Shown here: one piece after another, positions 22,900-29,647 of the stretch
Layout of the letters: each line of letters begins with the position of its first letter
Numbering within the stretch: the first letter of the stretch is position 1
DNA from: UBA4729 sp038231175
GTDB taxonomy: Bacteria; Patescibacteriota; Saccharimonadia; Saccharimonadales; UBA4665
NCBI GenBank assembly: GCA_038231175.1
Contig: JBBRLU010000006.1
Span: forward strand, 1-29,647
Length of the DNA stretch: 29,647 nt
Direction of reading: 5' to 3'
Translations under genes and position numbers: made by a program
The notes under the pieces: model-generated
Told to the model about the DNA's origin: nothing
The model's database searches: none
What the model saw: only the letters and a program-made list of their open reading frames with translations

Positions 22900-22908
22900 T
22901 GGTACAAT
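22900..22908 (+). promoter_or_regulatory. Extended -10 promoter of rnhB, probably leaderless
   Basis: TGG-TACAAT is followed by 6 bases and then ATG 22915. The start codon coincides with the expected transcription start. It comes directly after the rplS terminator, so rnhB must have its own promoter here. Confidence 0.55.
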
Positions 22909-22914
22909 TGCACG

Positions 22915-23529
22915 ATGATTATCGTCGGACTCGATGAAGTTGGCCGTGGTTGCTGGGCCGGACCGCTGGTGGCCGGGGCCGTCGTGCTCAAGCAGCCTAT
23001 CGCCGGCCTGGCCGATTCGAAAGTACTGACCAAAAAGCAGCGTCAGGATTTAGCCGAGCAGATCAAGGCCGAGGCCCTCAGCTTCGGACTCGGCTGGGTA
23101 GCGCCAGCTTTTATCGATATGTACGGCCTGACGCTGAGCGTCCAGCGGGCCATGCAACAAGCCCTGGCAGCCATCGACGTGCCGTTCGATAAGATCATCA
23201 TCGACGGTAATTATAATTACTTACCCAACGAGCCCGGAGCCACCTTCTTGATCAAAGCCGACGCCACGGTACCGGCCGTCAGCGCCGCCAGTATCTTAGC
23301 CAAGGTTGCCCGCGACGACTTCATGGTGCTGGCCGCCAAGGGTTTTCCAGGCTACGGCTTCGAACGGCACGTCGGCTATGGTACCGCCGCTCATCTGGCA
23401 GCCCTGAAGGTCCACGGCGTCACCGAGCTGCACCGTAAATCGTACAAACCCGTCCGGGCTCTGCTAGACTTAGAAGCTGAGGAGCACGCCACGATGGTAA
23501 AAAACGAAGGTAATCATGTCGCCAACTGA
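22915..23529 (+). CDS. rnhB: Ribonuclease HII
   Basis: A 204-residue RNase HII, which nicks 5' of ribonucleotides embedded in duplex DNA and removes RNA from RNA-DNA hybrids. The opening IIVGLDEVGRGCWAGPLVAGAV carries catalytic D7 and E8; the third acidic residue is in KIIIDGN and the fourth in SILAKVARDDFM. The family GYGFERHVGYGTAAHLAAL motif near the C-terminus is present. Length is standard. The 3' end overlaps the next gene by 14 bp in a different frame. ATG 22915 is preferred because it sits six bases after an extended -10 box and is the first residue of the conserved domain. Confidence 0.96.
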   Translation: MIIVGLDEVGRGCWAGPLVAGAVVLKQPIAGLADSKVLTKKQRQDLAEQIKAEALSFGLGWVAPAFIDMYGLTLSVQRAMQQALAAIDVPFDKIIIDGNYNYLPNEPGATFLIKADATVPAVSAASILAKVARDDFMVLAAKGFPGYGFERHVGYGTAAHLAALKVHGVTELHRKSYKPVRALLDLEAEEHATMVKNEGNHVAN

Positions 23530-23860
23530 AATCGGTCGCAAGGCCGAACGAGCCGCCAGTGCCTACCTAGAGATGCGTGGCTATGAGATTTTGGAACGTA
23601 ACTTCCGGCGCCCACGCTGTGAAATTGACATTATTGCCCGGAAAGACCAGGTCGTCCAGTTCGTCGAAGTTAAGTACCGCCGCAACGACGATCAGGGTAG
23701 CGGTTTCGACGCCATCACCAGTACCAAGTTGCGTCAGATGGCCCGCGGCGCCCACATCTGGGTCGAGGAGTCTAAGTGGTCCGGTGAATACATGTTGTCG
23801 GCAATCGAAGTCAGCGGCCCGACCTTTGCCATCATGGGCTTTATCGAAAACGCTTTTTAG
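23516..23860 (+). CDS. yraN: YraN/UPF0102 endonuclease-like protein
   Basis: A 114-residue protein of the UPF0102 family. Typical features are EIGRKAERAASAYLEMRGYEILERNFR, the nuclease-like RPRCEIDIIARKDQVVQFVEVKYR (Glu-Asp-Glu-x-Lys pattern of the restriction-endonuclease-like fold) and the TSTKLRQMARGAHIWVE helix. Family members are often found next to rnhB, as here, and are suspected to act in DNA processing. ATG 23516 has GAAGG at 23506-23510 inside the end of rnhB, so translation is likely coupled. It converges on the aminopeptidase gene with a 14-bp gap. Confidence 0.9.
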   Translation: MSPTEIGRKAERAASAYLEMRGYEILERNFRRPRCEIDIIARKDQVVQFVEVKYRRNDDQGSGFDAITSTKLRQMARGAHIWVEESKWSGEYMLSAIEVSGPTFAIMGFIENAF

Positions 23861-23874
23861 TCGTAGAGGACGGG

Positions 23875-26442
23875 TTAGAGCCAGGCTTTGACGGCGGCTT
23901 CGTTGCGGTTGCGCCAGGCGATACGGCTGGCGATCTCTTGTTGGGCTAGGGTGACGTCGCGGGTGAGGGCCACGATAGCTTTCTTGGGCTCAAAGAAGTC
24001 GGTAAACTGTTGGAGTTCGGCCGGACGGCTGAAGATACTGCCACCGTAGCGGGCAAAGTAGCTGTAGCTCTTGTCACTGGCGTATTCGGTCTCGATCCAC
24101 TCCCAGTGGGCCGTCAACCACTCCCAGGCGGCAGCACGGGCGTAACGGTTGCGTAGCAGCCAGACGTACCAGTGCATCAGGTCCTGGCGGCGGATGTCGC
24201 TGCCGGTCAGCATGTCGAGTATGGTCTGGTAGCGCTCAGCCTCTTTGACGGATGTCAGGGCGCCGGAGTATTCATCGCGGTCTTCGGCACTGCTTGAATC
24301 ATTGTGTAATTGCAAAAGCTTATTAAAATCGTCGGCGCTGCCGTAGCGGGCACCAACAAAGTAGACAATAGAGCGGGTGCTGGCCGACAGCTCAGCCGGT
24401 CGGCTGAAGCTAGCGAAGCGTTTGGTACCTTCTTCGAGTACAGCTGGTACTTTGGCGCCGGCGGCCAGCGAGATGATGAGTCCGCGGAGGTGGAGGTTGT
24501 TGGCATCGTCGTCGGGCGCGTCGTCCCAGCCGAGCTGGACGACCAGTGGTTCGACCAGTCTGCCGACGAGGGCGTTCAGTTTGTTTTCGGCCACCTGATC
24601 GCCTTCGATCAGCCGGCGGGCTTCGGCAATGGCGCCGGCGATAGCACCCCAGACATTGTCGCTGGTTTCGCCGTCGTAGGCTTTGACCAGGTCGAGTAGG
24701 TCGACGGTGTCACTAAAGCCGCCACGCTGCAGCAGCGTATAGCCGTCCAGTAACAGCAGGCGGTCGATAGTTCCAACCTTGCCGGCACTGACGGCGCTGG
24801 TAATCTGCGACCGGTGATCACTGTTAGCGTACCTTGGCAAGCTGTAGCTGTGCCCGTCGTGATTAAGCAGTAGCAAGGCGTTCGGCTCGCCGACAATGGC
24901 GGCCGAGCTAGATGAGGTCATGAGGCTTAGGTCTAGTTTAGTAGTGGCCGCTAGCGGTACCTGCCACGGCTCCTGGTCGTTATTGACGACACTGGGGTCA
25001 CTGTAGAACCGTTGCTGCGACAGATTGGCTTCGGCGCTGCCTGGTTGCCAGTCGATCGTTAACAAAGGGTAGCCAGGATTATTGATCCAGTTGGCCATGA
25101 AAGCGCTGACATCCTGCTGGCTACTGTCTGATAAGGCTGCCCACAGGTCGGCGGCTTCGGTATTAGCGTAACGGTGTTTGGCGAAGTAGGCTTCCAGGCC
25201 GGCCCGGAAGGCTTCCTCGCCGATGTAGTGCATCAGCATGTATAAGACGGTGCCGCCCTTGGCGTAGACGATGCTCGGGTCGAACAGGCTGCTGATCTGG
25301 TCCGGGTGGCTGACCTCGCAGTGGATCGGCTGGACGTCGGCCAGACTGTCACGGCGCTTGGCGCTGGCGCCTTCGCTTGAGACGAATTGTTCCCAGATGT
25401 GCCATTGGGGATACATGGCGTCGACGGCCCGGTACTCCATCATGTTGGCAAAGCTTTCGTTGAGCCACAGATCATCCCACCATTTCATGGTGACCAGATT
25501 GCCGAACCACTGGTGGCTCAGTTCGTGGGCCACGACCAGCGCGATGTATTGCTTGGATTCGATCGAGCCGCTGGCTTCGTCGAGCAGCATGGCAACCTCG
25601 CGGTAGGTTACCAATCCCCAGTTTTCCATGGCGCCACTGGAAAAGTCGGGCAGGGCGATCATGTCGAGTTTTGGTAGCGGGTAGGGCGTATTGAAGTAGT
25701 CACCAAAGAACTCCAGCGACTTCACGGCCACCTCCAGACTGTGCTGGGTCAGAGCGACATTGTCGGGGGTGGCGTAGGTCCGGACCAGAACGCCGTCTTT
25801 GGTGGTGGCTTCCAGGTAGCCAAGCTCACCGTAGACGAAGGCCAGCAGGTAGGTGCTCATGCGGGGCGTAGTCTCGAAGCTGGTGACAAGTGTTTTGCCT
25901 ACGGTCTGCTGGTCTTTGACGGGGGTGTTGGCGATGACGGTTTCGCCGGCCGGCGTCGTCAGCGTCAGGTCAAAGGTGGCCTTGGCTTCCGGCTCGTCGA
26001 CGCAGGGAAAGGCCTCACGGGCGTGGTGGCTCTCGAACTGGGTGGCGATCAGCTGCTTCTTGACGCCGCCAAGCTTGAATTCACAGGGGTAGATACCGTG
26101 CATCGGGGTGGTTATAGTGCCCTCAAAATCCAATGTCACCGTGTAATTACCGGGGTAGAGCTGGGCCTCGGCGTGCAGCCGGACCTCGTCGAAGCTAGCC
26201 TGATTATTGATCCGGGCGACGGGGAAGGCCTGGTCGCCTTTTTTATCGTGCTTAGTGATCGAGGCAGCGGTTATCTTTAAACCCTTCTGGTGCAAGGTGA
26301 TGCGCTCCGAAGGCCGACCGACTTTCTTGCCACGGACCGTGACGCGCCCATGGAAACTCATGCTATCGCGGTCGGGGGTGAGTTCAAGGGCATAGTGCTC
26401 GGGCTGAAATTGCTGAAATAAACGGGTTACGGCTTTAGTCAT
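23875..26442 (-). CDS. M1-family zinc aminopeptidase
   Basis: An 855-residue gluzincin aminopeptidase that removes N-terminal residues from peptides. The exopeptidase motif GAMEN (270-274) and zinc motif HELSH (H306, E307, H310) with E329 in NES are intact, and the transition-state tyrosine is likely in the VYAKGGTVLYML stretch. The domain order is N-terminal beta saddle, catalytic thermolysin-like domain and an ERAP1-like helical C-terminal domain. ATG 26442 is preferred because GGAGG lies at the right distance; GTG 26457 would overlap it. No signal peptide is seen, so a cytoplasmic role in digesting imported or turnover peptides fits an organism with poor amino-acid biosynthesis, though that last point is inference. 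Confidence 0.95.
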   Translation of the reverse strand: MTKAVTRLFQQFQPEHYALELTPDRDSMSFHGRVTVRGKKVGRPSERITLHQKGLKITAASITKHDKKGDQAFPVARINNQASFDEVRLHAEAQLYPGNYTVTLDFEGTITTPMHGIYPCEFKLGGVKKQLIATQFESHHAREAFPCVDEPEAKATFDLTLTTPAGETVIANTPVKDQQTVGKTLVTSFETTPRMSTYLLAFVYGELGYLEATTKDGVLVRTYATPDNVALTQHSLEVAVKSLEFFGDYFNTPYPLPKLDMIALPDFSSGAMENWGLVTYREVAMLLDEASGSIESKQYIALVVAHELSHQWFGNLVTMKWWDDLWLNESFANMMEYRAVDAMYPQWHIWEQFVSSEGASAKRRDSLADVQPIHCEVSHPDQISSLFDPSIVYAKGGTVLYMLMHYIGEEAFRAGLEAYFAKHRYANTEAADLWAALSDSSQQDVSAFMANWINNPGYPLLTIDWQPGSAEANLSQQRFYSDPSVVNNDQEPWQVPLAATTKLDLSLMTSSSSAAIVGEPNALLLLNHDGHSYSLPRYANSDHRSQITSAVSAGKVGTIDRLLLLDGYTLLQRGGFSDTVDLLDLVKAYDGETSDNVWGAIAGAIAEARRLIEGDQVAENKLNALVGRLVEPLVVQLGWDDAPDDDANNLHLRGLIISLAAGAKVPAVLEEGTKRFASFSRPAELSASTRSIVYFVGARYGSADDFNKLLQLHNDSSSAEDRDEYSGALTSVKEAERYQTILDMLTGSDIRRQDLMHWYVWLLRNRYARAAAWEWLTAHWEWIETEYASDKSYSYFARYGGSIFSRPAELQQFTDFFEPKKAIVALTRDVTLAQQEIASRIAWRNRNEAAVKAWL

Positions 26443-26469
26443 ATGAGGCTCCTCCACTTCAATATCCTT

Positions 26470-26478
26470 AGTGTAGCA
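26470..26478 (-). promoter_or_regulatory. Extended -10 promoter of the M1 aminopeptidase
   Basis: Minus strand TGC-TACACT. The expected start near 26463 gives a leader of about 20 bases with a GGAGG ribosome-binding site. Confidence 0.5.
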
Positions 26479-26511
26479 GCCCTCAGTGTAAGCGTCACGC
26501 TATAGTTTTCA

Positions 26512-26540
26512 TTGACTTCCAAAAGCTGTGGCGCTATTAT
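26512..26540 (+). promoter_or_regulatory. Promoter of nusA
   Basis: TTGACT (26512-26517), exactly 17 bp, then TATTAT (26535-26540). Transcription would start near 26547, about 96 bases ahead of the nusA start codon. Confidence 0.65.
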
Positions 26541-26551
26541 ATTAGGGTTAC

Positions 26552-26575
26552 TCCGGCCGACAGGTCGGATTTTTT
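26552..26575 (+). terminator. Leader terminator (attenuator) of nusA
   Basis: TCCGGCC (26552-26558) pairs with GGTCGGA (26563-26569), seven pairs including one G-U, around a GACA (GNRA) tetraloop, followed at once by six T. It begins only about five bases after the expected nusA transcription start. No plus-strand gene ends nearby, so it most likely acts on nusA transcription. Confidence 0.65.
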
Positions 26576-26595
26576 CATACAGAGACCATACAGAG
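26576..26595 (+). repeat. Short direct repeat in the nusA leader
   Basis: CATACAGAG occurs twice (26576-26584 and 26587-26595) with two bases between, directly after the leader terminator. The second copy overlaps GAGTAA (26593-26598), which is complementary to TTACTC (26548-26553) at the base of the terminator. Functional meaning is unproven. Confidence 0.35.
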
Positions 26596-26642
26596 TAAGT
26601 GAGCAGAATAAACGAGTTAACTACAAGAAAGAAGTAATAATC

Positions 26643-27935
26643 ATGGAATTAGATTTTAAACAACTAGCCCTAGCAATAAAGACTATCGCCGAGGAAAAGA
26701 ACCTCCCCGAAGCCGTCGTGCAGGAAGCTGTCGAGCAGGCCTTAGCCGCCGCCTACCGCCGCGACTACGGCGACCGCGAGCAGGAAATCCGGGTGACGAT
26801 GAACCTGAACACTGGCGAAGTCGACGCCTACGTCACCAAAGAAGTGGTAGAGCGCGTCGGCGACGACGCCTACGAGATCAGCATTGCCGACGCTAGCGTT
26901 ATGAAGAAGAACGCCGCCAAAGGCGACCTGATCGAGATCCATGAAAAAGTTAGCAGCTTCGGCCGCGTCGCCGCTCAGACCGCCAAGCAGGTTATCTTGC
27001 AGCGCCTGCGCGAAGCTGAGCGCGAGATCGTCATGGCCGAGTACGAAGATAAGATCGGTACCGTCATCAACGCCACCGTCTCGCGTGTCGAAGGCAACAT
27101 CTGCCGTATCGACCTCGGTAAAGCCCAGGGCATCATGCCCCGCAGCGAGCAGATCCAAGGTGAGCGCTACTACCCCGGCCAGCGCATCAAAGTTTTTTTG
27201 AAAGATGTCGAGCGCGGTTTCCGTGGACCACAATTAGTGGTTTCCCGTGGTAATAAAGAATTTATCGAATGGCTGTTCCGCGGCGAAGTCCCGGAAATGG
27301 AAAGTGGTGCCGTCGAGATCAAGGGTATCGCCCGTGAAGCCGGTGTCCGCTCCAAGATCGCCGTCGCCAGTTCGGTGCCTGGTGTCGACCCCGTCGGTAC
27401 CTTCGTCGGTGGCCACGGTACGCGCGTCAACGCCGTCGTCTCGGAAGTCGGTGAGCAGGAAAAGATCGACATCATCGTCTGGGCCGATAACCCCATCGAC
27501 TACATCACCCAGGCCCTCAGCCCGACCAGAGTCAGCAAGGTCATCCTGGACGAGGCCAACAAGAAAGCCCGCATCCTGGTACCCGAAGATCAGCTCAGCA
27601 TCGCCATTGGTAAGAGCGGTCAGAATGTCCGTTTAGCCAGCAAGCTGACCGGCTACGAACTCGATATCGAAGCCGACCGTGCGATCCTGACGCCTGATAC
27701 CGCACCAGAAGCAGCCGCCGCAGCGGTAGCTCCAGCTTCAGTCGCGGTCCCAGCTCCGGTCCCAGCGCCAACGCCAGCGCCAATACTGACACCAGCAGCA
27801 GCGGTCCACGACGATACGGCACCCAGCAGCCATGGCGTCGTCGAAACCATGATTCTACCGAAGCAGCCTAAGCTCAAGAAGAAGAGCGACCTGGAAAACA
27901 GCTTACTCGAGGCCATCGAAGCACACGGCGAATAA
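26643..27935 (+). CDS. nusA: Transcription termination/antitermination factor NusA
   Basis: A 430-residue NusA. Order: N-terminal RNA-polymerase-binding domain (about 1-125, with LAAAYRRDYG), S1 domain (about 130-200, IGTVINATVSRVEGNICRIDLG), then two KH domains (LVVSRGNKEFIEWLF, VGTFVGGHGTRVNAVVSEVG, and the second GXXG in LSIAIGKSGQNVRLASKLTG). After the KH domains comes an Ala/Pro-rich linker and a lysine-rich tail (about 350-430), not the acidic repeats of E. coli NusA. NusA binds polymerase and nascent RNA, slowing it and promoting hairpin folding at terminators. ATG 26643 follows AAGAAAGAAG. The leader terminator upstream suggests feedback by NusA on its own gene. Confidence 0.96.
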   Translation: MELDFKQLALAIKTIAEEKNLPEAVVQEAVEQALAAAYRRDYGDREQEIRVTMNLNTGEVDAYVTKEVVERVGDDAYEISIADASVMKKNAAKGDLIEIHEKVSSFGRVAAQTAKQVILQRLREAEREIVMAEYEDKIGTVINATVSRVEGNICRIDLGKAQGIMPRSEQIQGERYYPGQRIKVFLKDVERGFRGPQLVVSRGNKEFIEWLFRGEVPEMESGAVEIKGIAREAGVRSKIAVASSVPGVDPVGTFVGGHGTRVNAVVSEVGEQEKIDIIVWADNPIDYITQALSPTRVSKVILDEANKKARILVPEDQLSIAIGKSGQNVRLASKLTGYELDIEADRAILTPDTAPEAAAAAVAPASVAVPAPVPAPTPAPILTPAAAVHDDTAPSSHGVVETMILPKQPKLKKKSDLENSLLEAIEAHGE

Positions 27936-27985
27936 TTCTAATTAGCAGTACTGATAACTCAGTCTCGGCCGGCAGACAAATCTAG

Positions 27986-28012
27986 TTAGCACTCTTGACC
28001 ATAGAGTGCTAA
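27986..28012. promoter_or_regulatory. CIRCE operator (HrcA-binding site) of clpC
   Basis: TTAGCACTC (27986-27994), 9 bases, then GAGTGCTAA (28004-28012): both arms match the CIRCE consensus at all nine positions. HrcA represses heat-shock genes by binding this inverted repeat and is inactivated on heat or protein stress. Confidence 0.92.
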
Positions 28013-28024
28013 TTGTATTATTAT
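27995..28024 (+). promoter_or_regulatory. Promoter of clpC embedded in CIRCE
   Basis: The -35 box TTGACC (27995-28000) lies in the spacer between the CIRCE arms and the -10 box TATTAT (28019-28024) follows after 18 bp. HrcA bound to the operator would block polymerase directly. The leader is about 60 bases with AAAGGAG (28077-28083). Confidence 0.7.
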
Positions 28025-28090
28025 GGTGTAACAGGTTATAAAACAAACCTAGCGTAAGTAATAGTATGCCTAAGCAAAGGAGAACGAATT

Positions 28091-29647
28091 ATGATGCCTA
28101 ACTCTCCCGATTTTCAAGAATTTCTGAATCACCTGACCAATAACGCTTTACAAAGCCTGAAGCACGCCGATGCCATTGCCCGTTCATTCGGCAGTGCCTA
28201 TGTCGGAACTGAACATCTGCTGTTAGGCGTTCTGGCCCAGGATGGTAGTATGGGCGGCAAGATGTTGGAAGGCGCCGGTGTGACGCTCGACCGCGCCCGG
28301 CTAGCTTTGAACCTGACGCCAAAAACACTGGTTATCAACATGGGTGCCAAAGGCCTCAGCGAAACCGCCAAACTGACGCTCAGGACGGCTTACGACGTGG
28401 CCCAAGATTATAGCCAGGAGTACTGCGGTACCGAGCACATCCTGTACAGTATCCTGACCCAAAAGAATGCCCGGGCCACGATCTTGCTACGGGACATGAA
28501 TATCGACGTCGATACTATCATGAACGAGCTCGAACAGTTCCTGAACCGCCAACAGTACGATGACAACGATGTTCTAGGCGGCCAACGTCGCAACAAGAAA
28601 ATTAAGAAGACGGCCCTTGATTTTTATGGCACGGACATCACGGCTCAGGCCCACTCCGGTAAACTCGATCCGGTCGTCGGCCGCGAAAACCAGATCCGCC
28701 GTTTGATCACTATCCTGAACCGCCGGACCAAGAACAACCCGGTCCTTATCGGCGAACCGGGCGTCGGTAAGACGGCCATCGTCGAAGGTCTGGCCCAGCG
28801 CATCATCGCCGAAGACGTGCCCGACAGTCTGCTCGACAAGCGGATCGTGATGCTTGATCTAGCCGGTATGATCGCCGGTACCAAGTACCGTGGGGAGTTC
28901 GAGGAGCGCCTGAAGAAGGTTATGACAGAGCTGGAAAAAGACACCAAGACGATCGTCTTTATTGACGAGCTGCACCTGATCGTCGGTGCCGGTGCCGCCG
29001 AAGGCGCCATGGACGCCGGTAACATCCTCAAGCCAGCCTTGGCCCGGGGAAAGATCCAAGTTATCGGTGCCACTACGACCAACGAATACACCAAGCACAT
29101 TGAAAAGGATGCCGCCCTGGAGCGCCGCTTCCAGCCGATCCAGGTTCCGGAAACCAATCCGACCGAGACGCTAGCGATTCTGAAAGGCCTGCGTAAGCAC
29201 TACGAAGCCTTCCACGGCGTCAAGATCAGCGACGAGGTCCTGGCCGACGCCGTAATGCTCGCCAAGCGCTACATCAACGACCGCTTCATGCCCGATAAGG
29301 CCATCGACCTGATTGACGAATCGGCCGCCCACCTGCGCGTCGATAAAGGTAAGACCAGTCCCGAAGTCCGGAACTTACAAAAAGAGGCCAAGCTGGTCAA
29401 CACCCGGATCGAAGAGGCCGTCGACGCCGAAGACTACGAGCGGGCGGCGCAGTATAAGACGCGCGCCAGCCAGATCAATGACGGTCTTAAAAAACTACTG
29501 GACGGCAACAAACAACAGAAACGCTTGGTATTGACCTCTGAAGACCTGGCCGACGTCGTGGCCCGCATGACCGGTGTACCGGTCAAGAAAGTCATCCGCT
29601 CCGAAGCCAAATACCTCCTGACACTGGAAAAGACCCTGCAGAAATAC
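28091..29647 (+). CDS. clpC: ClpC-type AAA+ unfoldase (3' truncated by window edge)
   Basis: The first 519 residues of a Hsp100/Clp ATPase; the frame is still open at the right edge. The N-terminal double Clp_N repeat is present (ALQSLKHADAIARSFG with YVGTEHLLLGVL, and AYDVAQDYSQEYCGTEHILYSIL). The first AAA+ domain has Walker A GEPGVGKT (221-228) and Walker B FIDELH, with the pore-loop KYRGEFEERLK. A short middle domain with a UVR-like stretch (RIEEAVDAEDYERAAQYKTR) argues for ClpC over ClpB, whose middle coiled coil is much longer. ClpC feeds proteins to ClpP. ATG 28091 (or 28094) lies 8 bases after GGAG. The CIRCE operator places it under HrcA. Confidence 0.93.
   Translation, partial: MMPNSPDFQEFLNHLTNNALQSLKHADAIARSFGSAYVGTEHLLLGVLAQDGSMGGKMLEGAGVTLDRARLALNLTPKTLVINMGAKGLSETAKLTLRTAYDVAQDYSQEYCGTEHILYSILTQKNARATILLRDMNIDVDTIMNELEQFLNRQQYDDNDVLGGQRRNKKIKKTALDFYGTDITAQAHSGKLDPVVGRENQIRRLITILNRRTKNNPVLIGEPGVGKTAIVEGLAQRIIAEDVPDSLLDKRIVMLDLAGMIAGTKYRGEFEERLKKVMTELEKDTKTIVFIDELHLIVGAGAAEGAMDAGNILKPALARGKIQVIGATTTNEYTKHIEKDAALERRFQPIQVPETNPTETLAILKGLRKHYEAFHGVKISDEVLADAVMLAKRYINDRFMPDKAIDLIDESAAHLRVDKGKTSPEVRNLQKEAKLVNTRIEEAVDAEDYERAAQYKTRASQINDGLKKLLDGNKQQKRLVLTSEDLADVVARMTGVPVKKVIRSEAKYLLTLEKTLQKY

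Noticed and set aside
26443..26457. GTG 26457 as start of the M1 aminopeptidase
   Set aside because: The GGAGG sequence overlaps it, while the same sequence is well spaced for ATG 26442.
1..29647. tRNA, rRNA, CRISPR arrays, insertion sequences, prophage genes
   Set aside because: Gaps between genes are all short and were read through; no cloverleaf, repeat-spacer pattern or transposase was seen. Gaps over 100 bases hold only the promoters, hairpins and operators listed.

Overview
The window reads as a chromosomal segment of a Candidate Phyla Radiation bacterium, most likely Candidatus Saccharibacteria (TM7). This is inferred from gene content and style: gatC-gatA-(small membrane gene)-gatB, a M1 aminopeptidase, a PilB/GspE-type ATPase, an anchored CAP-domain protein, small YtxH-like proteins and very compact spacing. 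TGA is used as a stop (for example gatA), so the code is standard and not that of UGA-recoding CPR lineages. The DNA is fairly GC-rich. No tRNA, rRNA, CRISPR array, IS element or prophage was seen.

Layout. 1-2632: central carbon genes (3' end of a transketolase, class II aldolase, an 84-aa unknown, a PfkB-family sugar kinase). 2720-4547: a 414-aa protein I do not recognise and a LOG/TIGR00725-type Rossmann protein. 4581-8102: uvrB interrupted by a 519-aa LAGLIDADG intein placed inside the ATP-binding P-loop. 8115-9230 (minus): a putative alpha/beta hydrolase with its own promoter and a palindrome over the transcription start. 9367-13030: the Asp/Glu-tRNA amidotransferase operon gatC-gatA-X-gatB, where X is a small membrane protein overlapping both neighbours by 4 bp. 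13122-14724: galU and two small membrane/YtxH-like proteins. 14823-18467: dnaE, which abuts a convergent CAP-domain membrane protein. 19448-19942 (minus): a SpoU-type RNA methyltransferase; between it and the next gene lies a long, nested hairpin. 20129-23860: a secretion/pilus ATPase, a WhiB-like Fe-S cluster protein, rplS, rnhB and yraN. 23875-26442 (minus): M1 aminopeptidase. 26643-27935: nusA behind a promoter and an intrinsic terminator. 28091-29647: the 5' part of clpC behind a perfect CIRCE operator.

Regulation is unusually readable. Many genes start just after an extended -10 box (TGn + TACAAT-like), and several (uvrB, rnhB, the methyltransferase, probably the pilus ATPase and the WhiB-like gene) have their start codon where transcription should begin, which suggests leaderless mRNAs. 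nusA appears to be controlled by termination in its own leader, and clpC by HrcA.

The most noteworthy items are the UvrB P-loop intein with a helix-turn-helix segment, a WhiB-like protein outside Actinobacteria with a possible ATA start, the nusA leader terminator, the long hairpin at 19980-20084, and the uncharacterised membrane gene inside gatCAB. All calls come from reading the sequence; no database search was run.
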